Origin: Actinomycetota bacterium
Lineage (GTDB): Bacteria; Actinomycetota; Acidimicrobiia; IMCC26256
Direction: 5' to 3'
Length of the DNA stretch: 6,832 bases
Assembly: GCA_009702955.1 (NCBI GenBank)
Contig: WLHA01000061.1
Location: forward strand, 1 to 6,832
The notes beneath the pieces were generated by a model. That model did not search any database. It was not told the origin of the DNA and saw only the letters and a list, made by a program, of their open reading frames with translations. Below, in pieces: positions 1 to 5,370 of this stretch. Position numbers and translations under genes: made by a program. Position 1 is the stretch's first letter. Each line of letters starts with the position of its first letter.

Positions 1-315
1 GATTTTCTAAATGCGGTTCTCTCAATTGAGACCGAAGCCTCCCCGCACGAGGTCCTCGCAATTGCTCAGAGTCTCGAGGTGCAGGCTCGCCGTGAGCGCA
101 AGGAGCACTGGGGGCCGCGGACCCTCGATGTTGACTTGTTGCTTTATGGCGATGAGACAGTAAGCACACCAGACCTTGAGGTACCCCACCCGCGCATGTG
201 GGAGCGGGCGTTTGTTCTCGCACCGCTTAGTGAGGTTGCCCCGGAATTAGCTGATGTCCCAGCGGGCGGGTGGACAGGTGTGCGGCGCATACCGGTAGCC
301 TTAGTCTTGAAGTAA
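1..315 (+). CDS. folK: FolK, 2-amino-4-hydroxy-6-hydroxymethyldihydropteridine pyrophosphokinase (5' truncated)
   Basis: Frame 1 is open from the left edge to TAA at 313-315, giving the last 104 residues of a protein usually about 150-180 long; the start lies outside the window. FolK (HPPK) transfers pyrophosphate from ATP to 6-hydroxymethyl-7,8-dihydropterin in cytoplasmic folate synthesis. Visible family hallmarks are DFLNAV at residues 1-6, the basic RRER at 30-33, and WGPRTLDVDLLLYG at 37-50. That last block holds the two aspartates (D43, D45) that bind Mg2+ in characterised HPPKs and the conserved W37 and R40. PHPRMWERAFVLAPL follows at about residues 62-76 and is also typical. The final 20 or so residues are not conserved. 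In Actinomycetota folK usually follows folP and folB, which would lie to the left. A GTG at 79 is internal and should not be taken as the start. Confidence 0.96.
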   Translation, partial: DFLNAVLSIETEASPHEVLAIAQSLEVQARRERKEHWGPRTLDVDLLLYGDETVSTPDLEVPHPRMWERAFVLAPLSEVAPELADVPAGGWTGVRRIPVALVLK

Positions 316-323
316 TTCAAGGC
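304..323 (+). other. Stem-loop (inverted repeat) spanning the folK stop codon
   Basis: CTTGAA at 306-311 and TTCAAG at 316-321 form a perfect 6-bp inverted repeat separated by GTAA. In RNA the stem extends by a U-G wobble (305/322) and a G-C pair (304/323), giving 8 pairs closed by GUAA, which fits the GNRA tetraloop pattern. The TAA stop codon of folK (313-315) lies in the loop. No T-run follows directly, so it does not look like a classical intrinsic terminator. It could be an mRNA-processing or stability element, an attenuating hairpin, or, as DNA, a dyad operator. The pairing is read from the sequence; the role is inference. Confidence 0.4.
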
Positions 324-365
324 AACCAAATATTTCTTAGCCAATTGACTGAAATGAGACCGGCA

Positions 366-377
366 CCCCTTGAGGGG
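366..377 (+). other. Small hairpin upstream of the DUF2520 start
   Basis: CCCC (366-369) and GGGG (374-377) flank TTGA, so a short GC-rich hairpin can form 12 bases before the proposed TTG start at 390. The 3' arm overlaps an AGGGG purine stretch, so folding could hide part of the ribosome-binding region while leaving GGAG at 380-383 exposed. A 4-bp stem can occur by chance, and any regulatory role is speculation. Confidence 0.2.
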
Positions 378-379
378 CT

Positions 380-383
380 GGAG
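380..383 (+). promoter_or_regulatory. Ribosome binding site that favours the TTG start of the DUF2520 gene
   Basis: GGAG at 380-383 sits 6 bases before TTG at 390, and another purine run, AGGGG, lies at 373-377. The competing in-frame ATG at 354 and the GTG at 270 inside folK have no Shine-Dalgarno-like sequence at a suitable distance. This supports initiation at 390. Confidence 0.5.
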
Positions 384-389
384 CACACT

Positions 390-1199
390 TTGAATCAACG
401 CACCTTCTCCATCATCGGCCCAGGCCGCGCAGGCACGGCAATCGCAAAGGCACTTGCTAATAATGGCTGGGTAATTTCGCGCGTTGCTGGTCGCTCTATC
501 GAGCATGCTCAGCCATTGGCAGAGAAGCTTGGGGCTTTGGCTTGCATCGCGGCTGATGGCGGGCTCGGGGTCGACTTAATAATCATCGCGACACCGGACT
601 CTGCAATTAGTGAGACTGCCCAAATCGTCTCTGTCCAAGCGGCGAGTGGTGCGCTCCTGATTCATCTCGCCGGAGCTACTGGGGTTGAGGCTTTGGAGGG
701 AGTGCGATCGACTCGCCCAGACCTTGTGCTTGGTTCGTTGCATCCTCTCCAGACACTCTCTGACGATGACGCCTTCGAGAAACTTCAGGGTGCGTTCTGC
801 GCTGTTGAGGGTCCGCCAGAGATTCAGGAATTAGCGCGCGAGCTCGGCCTAACTCCGTTCTCAGTCTTGCCTGAAAATCGCTCGGCTTACCACGCGACCG
901 CAGTTGTTGCCTCAAACCACCTAGTCGCTCTGATGGGGCAGGTTGAGCGAATGGCAAATAATGCTGGCGTGCCGTTTGAGGCGTTCGCTCCTCTTGCTCG
1001 CACCGCAATCGAGGCCGCGTTAATTAGTGGCCCTGCAACTGCGCTCACAGGCCCGGTGTCTCGCGGAGACACTGCAACGATTGAGGCGCATCTCAGAGTT
1101 ATAGATTCATCAGAGGTCGCCGTATATAAAGCTTTGGCGCGTGACGCGCTTCGTCTCTCCGGCCGGGATGACGCTGCACTCGAGGAGTTGCTCTCTTGA
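390..1199 (+). CDS. Rossmann-like and DUF2520 domain protein, candidate ketopantoate reductase
   Basis: From TTG at 390 this encodes 269 residues, close to the usual family size. The N-terminal half is a dinucleotide-binding Rossmann fold: FSIIGPGRAG at 6-15 is the glycine-rich loop, ATPD lies at 67-70, and HLAGATG at 92-98. The C-terminal half is the helical DUF2520 domain, with SLHPLQTL at 116-123, YHATAVVASN at 167-176 and LTGPVSRGD at 219-227. This layout resembles ProC and 6-phosphogluconate-dehydrogenase-like NAD(P)-dependent enzymes. The gene overlaps panC by 4 bp, and M. tuberculosis has a member of this family directly before panC. I infer a role in pantoate synthesis, possibly NADPH-dependent reduction of ketopantoate (a PanE-type reaction), but the sequence does not prove a substrate. 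TTG 390 was chosen for its ribosome binding site and because the fold begins at once; ATG 354 would add 12 unconserved residues, and GTG 270 would run into folK. Confidence 0.85.
   Translation: MNQRTFSIIGPGRAGTAIAKALANNGWVISRVAGRSIEHAQPLAEKLGALACIAADGGLGVDLIIIATPDSAISETAQIVSVQAASGALLIHLAGATGVEALEGVRSTRPDLVLGSLHPLQTLSDDDAFEKLQGAFCAVEGPPEIQELARELGLTPFSVLPENRSAYHATAVVASNHLVALMGQVERMANNAGVPFEAFAPLARTAIEAALISGPATALTGPVSRGDTATIEAHLRVIDSSEVAVYKALARDALRLSGRDDAALEELLS
1182..1187 (+). promoter_or_regulatory. Ribosome binding site of panC
   Basis: GAGGAG lies 8 bases before the TTG start at 1196, inside the end of the DUF2520 gene. It supports the non-ATG start and the 4-bp TTGA overlap. Confidence 0.7.
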
Positions 1200-2113
1200 A
1201 AGTAATTAACCACGTTGACGAACTGCGCCAAACTCTCGACGCTGCGCGCCGCGACGGGAAATCCATCGGGTTTGTTCCAACAATGGGTTTTCTTCACGCT
1301 GGCCACAGGGCGCTTATGGCGCAGGCAAAGCGTGCCTGCGATCTAGTCGTTGTATCGATCTTCGTGAATCCGCTTCAGTTTGGAGTTAACGAAGACCTTG
1401 CTGGCTATCCACGTGATTTTGAGAGTGACATCGAAGCTTGTACCTCCGAGGGTGTCGAGATTGTTTTTCATCCAAGTGTTGAGGAGATGTACCCAACTCC
1501 AATGCGCACAGTCGTCACGGTTACTGGTCTAACCGACCGACTCTGTGGAGCCTCGAGGCCTACGCACTTTGCGGGAGTAGCAACGGTGGTAGCGAAGCTC
1601 TTTGGAATGGTTGGTCCATGCGATGCATTCTTTGGGAAGAAGGACTATCAGCAGGTTGCAGTAGTGAAGCGCCTCGTCGGGGATTTGAGCCTGCCCGTGA
1701 ATGTGGTTGAGTGCCCGACAGTGCGCGAGGACGATGGCCTAGCAATGTCGAGCCGCAACACCTACTTAGATGCGCCTGCTCGCCAGAGTGCGCTCGCGCT
1801 CTCGCGGTCACTCTTTGCGCTAGTCGACTCGATAGGCGCCGGAGAACGTAATCGGCTCCAGGTTGAGTCTGACCTGGTCAAGTCTCTTGGCTCCTCACCA
1901 GGGGTGACGATTGACTACGCGGAGGTATTGATCGGCGACGACCTCACCGTCACGGAGAATATTGAGGTCGGTCGTGAGTACGTTGCTGCTGTGGCGGCGC
2001 GTGTCGGCGCCGCTCGCCTGATCGACAACGTCTCTTTTACCCTCGACTCCAGTGGGGAATTGCTAGCCGATCTCGGAGCGCTGCGTGACGGCCTTCCCTT
2101 CGCACGGTCCTAG
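1196..2113 (+). CDS. panC: PanC, pantothenate synthetase (pantoate--beta-alanine ligase)
   Basis: This 305-residue cytoplasmic enzyme condenses D-pantoate with beta-alanine, using ATP through a pantoyl-adenylate intermediate. It belongs to the HIGH-type nucleotidyltransferases. Signatures in order are PTMGFLHAGH at 28-37 (ATP-binding, with H34 and H37), FVNPLQF at 56-62, YPRD at 71-74, EEMYP at 96-100, RPTHFAGVATVVAKLF at 121-136, FGKKDYQQ at 146-153 and MSSRN at 184-188 (KMSKS-like). Two positions differ from the E. coli and M. tuberculosis proteins as I recall them: THF where they have GHF, and FGKKD where they have FGEKD. All catalytic-type residues are present. About 26 weakly conserved residues follow RLIDN at the C-terminus. 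The start is TTG, overlapping the upstream stop as TTGA and preceded by GAGGAG. It is probably translationally coupled to the DUF2520 gene. panD, often the next gene in actinobacteria, is not here. Confidence 0.97.
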   Translation: MKVINHVDELRQTLDAARRDGKSIGFVPTMGFLHAGHRALMAQAKRACDLVVVSIFVNPLQFGVNEDLAGYPRDFESDIEACTSEGVEIVFHPSVEEMYPTPMRTVVTVTGLTDRLCGASRPTHFAGVATVVAKLFGMVGPCDAFFGKKDYQQVAVVKRLVGDLSLPVNVVECPTVREDDGLAMSSRNTYLDAPARQSALALSRSLFALVDSIGAGERNRLQVESDLVKSLGSSPGVTIDYAEVLIGDDLTVTENIEVGREYVAAVAARVGAARLIDNVSFTLDSSGELLADLGALRDGLPFARS

Positions 2114-2122
2114 GCTGCCTAA

Positions 2123-3766
2123 ATGCTTGATCTCCTAGTCCTTGGCAGCGGTATCGCCGGGCTCTCTGCTGCAATACGCGCAGCGGATGCAGGTCTAAAG
2201 GTGACGGTGCTCACGAAGGGCGCCATCTCGAATACAGCAACGAACTACGCACAGGGCGGTGTCGCCGCAGCGCTCTCCGAGCCTGACTCGCCAGCGCTCC
2301 ATCGTGCGGACACTCTCGAGGCCGGTGGCGGCCTCTGCGATATCGAAGCAGTCGACGTACTAGTGCGCGAAGGTCCGCGCCGAGTTCGAGACCTCATGGC
2401 GCTCGGCGCAGAGTTCGATCGTGCAGCGATTGATGGCGAACTCGAACTAGCGCGCGAGGGGGGGCACTCACTTGCTCGGGTCGTGCATGCAGGTGGAGAC
2501 GCAACTGGTGCAGAGATCGAGCGAGCGCTTGTTGCTGCCTTGGACGATCACCCTGGCATCGAAGCACGCGAGCGTTGGTTCACGGTTGATTTAATACTTG
2601 AGGGTGGAGCAGTTGTAGGCGTTACCGCAATAGCTCCGGATGGAACTCTCCAGGAAGTGCGCGCACGAAATGTGTTGCTGGCTACTGGTGGAGCAGGGCA
2701 ACTTTTTGCTGTGACAACGAATCCGCCAGTCTCGACCGGCGACGGAATTGCAATGGCTTATAGGGCAGGTGCAGCAATCGCTGATACTGAGTTCATGCAG
2801 TTCCACCCAACGGCACTCGATGTAGCCCTGATGCCTAGACCTTTGCTTAGTGAAGCATTGCGCGGTGAGGGAGCGGTTCTTCGTGACGAGAACGGCGAGG
2901 CCTTTATGAAGGCCGAGCATCCACTCGGCGACCTAGCCCCGCGCGATGTTGTTGCGCGCGCTATTACCAGACGGCTAGTTGCACGCAACCTTGCGCACTT
3001 GTTCTTAGATGCAACCGCGATTACTGACTTTGCTCAGCGTTTTCCGACAGTCGCTAGAGCTGCTCAAGCAGCGGGTCTAGATCCTGAGCATGATCTTTTG
3101 CCCGTGGCCCCTGCTGCGCATTATCTCTCGGGCGGAATCTGTACCGACCTAGACGGTGCAACAACTCTGCCAGGCCTCTGGGCCTGCGGAGAGGTCGCAT
3201 GTTCTGGGGTGCACGGAGCCAATCGCCTTGCCTCGAACTCGCTCCTTGATGGACTGGTATTTGCGCCTCGAGCTGTTGAGGCAATTCTCGATGGAAGGCA
3301 AGAGCCGCTCGCCACGGGAGTTCTGCGCAGTGTTCTATCTGTTGTCTCGAAGCAGCATGCCGTTACCACGCGCGTCAGCGAAGTCTCCGCGGCGGGCGGG
3401 TCGATAACGCTAGAGGCCCTTCAACGCGCCATGACCTTCGGTGCCGGCGTTTTACGCGATGCCGGGAGCCTCACTGGAGTCCTCGATGTTCTCCCGCTCA
3501 GCCTCCCTGCAGAGACACCAGCGCAGTACGAGATCAATAATCTTGTGACGGTGGCACGCACACTTGTGACAGCAGCGCTTCGCAGGGAAGAGTCGCGGGG
3601 GACCCATACCCGACTTGATTTTACAGAGCAGAGCCCGCAGCTACTTGGGAGATTCATTCACCTGTTTGGCTCCGAGGCGAGTTTTGTTCCGCTTGTAACC
3701 CACGTGCAGCCTGCCGAAGATGTTCTACTTACGGATTCAGCAAGATTCTCAACGGAGGTCGTGTGA
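2123..3766 (+). CDS. nadB: NadB, L-aspartate oxidase
   Basis: This 547-residue flavoprotein oxidises L-aspartate to iminoaspartate, the first step of de novo NAD synthesis, and is of normal family length. GSGIAGLSAA at 8-17 is the FAD-binding Rossmann loop, and NYAQGGVAAAL at 41-51 is typical of NadB. REGGHS at 111-116, HPTAL at 228-232, APRDVVARAI at 272-281, AHYLSGGI at 332-339 and GANRLASNSLLDGLVF at 365-380 carry the active-site residues. E112, R274, H333 and R368 appear to match E121, R290, H351 and R386 of the E. coli enzyme. RREESRG at 487-493 is in the C-terminal helical domain. These features favour aspartate oxidase over the related SdhA/FrdA flavoproteins, and the adjacent nadC agrees. 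ATG 2123 directly follows an in-frame TAA, so no earlier start is possible. No strong ribosome binding site is seen (only TAGG at 2111-2114), which suggests coupling to panC 9 bases upstream. NadA, its usual partner, is absent. Confidence 0.96.
   Translation: MLDLLVLGSGIAGLSAAIRAADAGLKVTVLTKGAISNTATNYAQGGVAAALSEPDSPALHRADTLEAGGGLCDIEAVDVLVREGPRRVRDLMALGAEFDRAAIDGELELAREGGHSLARVVHAGGDATGAEIERALVAALDDHPGIEARERWFTVDLILEGGAVVGVTAIAPDGTLQEVRARNVLLATGGAGQLFAVTTNPPVSTGDGIAMAYRAGAAIADTEFMQFHPTALDVALMPRPLLSEALRGEGAVLRDENGEAFMKAEHPLGDLAPRDVVARAITRRLVARNLAHLFLDATAITDFAQRFPTVARAAQAAGLDPEHDLLPVAPAAHYLSGGICTDLDGATTLPGLWACGEVACSGVHGANRLASNSLLDGLVFAPRAVEAILDGRQEPLATGVLRSVLSVVSKQHAVTTRVSEVSAAGGSITLEALQRAMTFGAGVLRDAGSLTGVLDVLPLSLPAETPAQYEINNLVTVARTLVTAALRREESRGTHTRLDFTEQSPQLLGRFIHLFGSEASFVPLVTHVQPAEDVLLTDSARFSTEVV
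3754..3758 (+). promoter_or_regulatory. Ribosome binding site of nadC
   Basis: GGAGG lies 4 bases before the GTG start at 3763, inside the end of nadB. The spacing is slightly short, but the match to the anti-Shine-Dalgarno sequence is strong and supports the GTGA overlap start. Confidence 0.65.
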
Positions 3767-4605
3767 CAACAAATTTTGATCCACCCGCAGGAATAGTCCG
3801 CGAGGTTGTAGCACTTGCGCTTCGAGAAGACTTCGGCCTTCTCGGCGACCTCACCTCTATAGCTGTGATCCCTGAGGATGCATATGGAACTGGGAGATTC
3901 GTATCGCGTGCAGACGCAGTACTTGCCGGTACAGCCGCTGCGAGTGAAGTCTTTCGTCAAGTCGACTCTGACCTAGTAGTTGCATGGACCTCACCTGATG
4001 GAGCGGATGTTCTGCCTGGTGTCGCGTTTGGCTTAGTTAGCGGCTCGCTTCGATCAATTCTCTCTGCAGAGCGCACTGCCCTAAATCTCCTACAGCACTG
4101 CTCCGGAGTTGCGACCCTCACACGGCGTTACGTAAGGAGTGCACATGGCAAGGCTCAGATTCGCGATACGAGAAAGACGCTCCCGGGTCTACGTGCTCTA
4201 GAGAAGGCCGCAGTGCGTGCAGGTGGCGGGTTTAACCATCGCGAATGCCTCTCAGATGCAGTGTTAATTAAGGACAACCACCTAGTTCACTATGACCTCA
4301 CCTCCGCAGTGCGCAGGGCTAAAGCTCATTGGCCGGGGAGAATCGTTGAGGTTGAGTGCGACACACTCGACCAAATGCGAGAGGCGATCGAGGTAGGCGC
4401 TGATCTAATTCTCCTCGACAACATGACTCCTGAGATGGTTAGCGAAGCGCGTGAGATCGCTGGGCCGGATGTTCAATTAGAGGTATCCGGCGGGGTCTCA
4501 ATAGATACTGTTGGTGATTATGCATCGGCCGGTGCAACATTTATCTCGGTCGGTGCAATTACACACTCAGCCCCAGCGGTTGATATAGGACTGGACCTCG
4601 ATTAA
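3763..4605 (+). CDS. nadC: NadC, nicotinate-nucleotide pyrophosphorylase (quinolinate phosphoribosyltransferase)
   Basis: This 280-residue type II phosphoribosyltransferase converts quinolinate and PRPP to nicotinate mononucleotide, CO2 and pyrophosphate; length and start match the family. Motifs in order are LREDFGLLGDLTS at 20-32, SAERTALNLLQHCSGVATLT at 101-120, DTRKTLPGLRALEKAAVRAG at 135-154 and GGFNHR at 155-160. Then come LIKDNH at 168-173, EVECDT at 196-201, LLDNM at 217-221, EVSGGV at 240-245 and ISVGAITHSA at 261-270. The basic residues that bind the dicarboxylate and PRPP (R137, K138, R160, K170) are kept. This set separates it from nicotinate phosphoribosyltransferase (PncB). It starts at GTG 3763 with a 4-bp GTGA overlap with nadB, so the two steps are probably translated together. 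The TAA stop abuts the coaX ATG with no gap. Confidence 0.97.
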   Translation: MTTNFDPPAGIVREVVALALREDFGLLGDLTSIAVIPEDAYGTGRFVSRADAVLAGTAAASEVFRQVDSDLVVAWTSPDGADVLPGVAFGLVSGSLRSILSAERTALNLLQHCSGVATLTRRYVRSAHGKAQIRDTRKTLPGLRALEKAAVRAGGGFNHRECLSDAVLIKDNHLVHYDLTSAVRRAKAHWPGRIVEVECDTLDQMREAIEVGADLILLDNMTPEMVSEAREIAGPDVQLEVSGGVSIDTVGDYASAGATFISVGAITHSAPAVDIGLDLD

Positions 4606-5370
4606 ATGCTGCTAGCAATCGATACAGGAAACACACAGACTGTTATTGGCCTCTTTGACGGGGCGACCTTGGCTGACCATTGGCGCATCGCGACTGCAGC
4701 TGAGCGAACCTCGGACGAGCTCGCATTGATGATTCAGCAGTTCCTCGGGTTCCACGGTTTTTCGTTTGATGATGAAATTACCGGAGTTGCAATCTGCTCC
4801 GGGGTCCCTCGGATCACGGCATCGCTTCGTGATATGACCCGCAGATACTTTGGCTTTGAGGCGCTTGTCATTGAGCCCGGCGTCCGAACCGGCATGCCGA
4901 TCCTCTACGACAACCCGAAAGAAGTTGGGCCGGATCGCATCGCAGACGCGGTAGCTGCGTATGAAAAATATGGCGGCCCAACAGTTGTTGTCGATTTTGG
5001 AACTGCAAACACGATCGAGGCCATCAGCGAAAAAGGTGAGTATCTCGGCGGCGCGATTCTCCCGGGGATAGAGATCTCGTTAGACGCATTATTTGGGCGC
5101 GCAGCTGCCCTGCGCCGCGTTGAGCTTGTTGCGCCTAGAAATGTGATTGGTAAGACCACCGTGGAGTCGATTCAGTCTGGAGCTATCTATGGCTTTAGCG
5201 GCCAGGTCGACTCGATGGTCGAGCGTTTCCAAGCAGAGTTAGGGAAATGCACGGTTATCGCAACAGGTGGATTGGCCGAGCTTATGGTTCCATATTCGAG
5301 AACCATTGAGCACTACGAGCCGTGGCTCACCCTCGAAGGGCTGCGCATTGTTTGGGAGAGAAATCAGTGA
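4606..5370 (+). CDS. coaX: CoaX, type III pantothenate kinase
   Basis: This 254-residue ASKHA-fold kinase phosphorylates pantothenate to 4'-phosphopantothenate, the first step of CoA synthesis. Type III enzymes are typically insensitive to CoA feedback and need a monovalent cation. Motifs seen are DTGNT at 6-10 (phosphate-binding loop), GPDR at 108-111 (pantothenate-site signature), DFGTANT at 130-136 (second phosphate motif), GGAILPGI at 148-155, QSGAIYG at 190-196 and ATGGLA at 219-224. It ends TLEGLRIVWERN, as many actinobacterial homologues do. The length is normal. ATG 4606 directly follows the nadC stop (TAAATG). The only Shine-Dalgarno-like sequence is a weak GGA about 10 bases upstream, so reinitiation by ribosomes leaving nadC is likely. 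A Baf-type regulator is a related family, but the complete catalytic motifs and the nearby panC favour the kinase. Confidence 0.96.
   Translation: MLLAIDTGNTQTVIGLFDGATLADHWRIATAAERTSDELALMIQQFLGFHGFSFDDEITGVAICSGVPRITASLRDMTRRYFGFEALVIEPGVRTGMPILYDNPKEVGPDRIADAVAAYEKYGGPTVVVDFGTANTIEAISEKGEYLGGAILPGIEISLDALFGRAAALRRVELVAPRNVIGKTTVESIQSGAIYGFSGQVDSMVERFQAELGKCTVIATGGLAELMVPYSRTIEHYEPWLTLEGLRIVWERNQ
5354..5358 (+). promoter_or_regulatory. Ribosome binding site of lysS
   Basis: GGGAG lies 8 bases before GTG 5367, within the last codons of coaX. It supports the GTG start and the GTGA overlap. Confidence 0.65.

Noticed and set aside
307..334. Possible promoter in the folK/DUF2520 gap: TTGAAG at 307-312 and AATATT at 329-334, 16 bases apart
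   Set aside because: Each box matches the sigma-70 consensus at only 4 of 6 positions, and the first box lies within the hairpin. It cannot be told from chance without transcript-start data.
345..373. TTGACT at 345-350 as a -35 box
   Set aside because: No acceptable -10 box lies 16-18 bases downstream; that stretch is GC-rich.
144..506. 120-codon open frame on the - strand across folK, the gap and the DUF2520 start
   Set aside because: It is antisense to two recognised genes, shows no known motif, and is explained by the codon bias of the + strand genes.
2591..2920. 109-codon open frame on the - strand within nadB
   Set aside because: It lies wholly opposite the conserved NadB core and shows no recognisable domain.
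3156..3407. 83-codon + strand open frame inside nadB
   Set aside because: It is out of frame within a conserved part of NadB, with no family resemblance.
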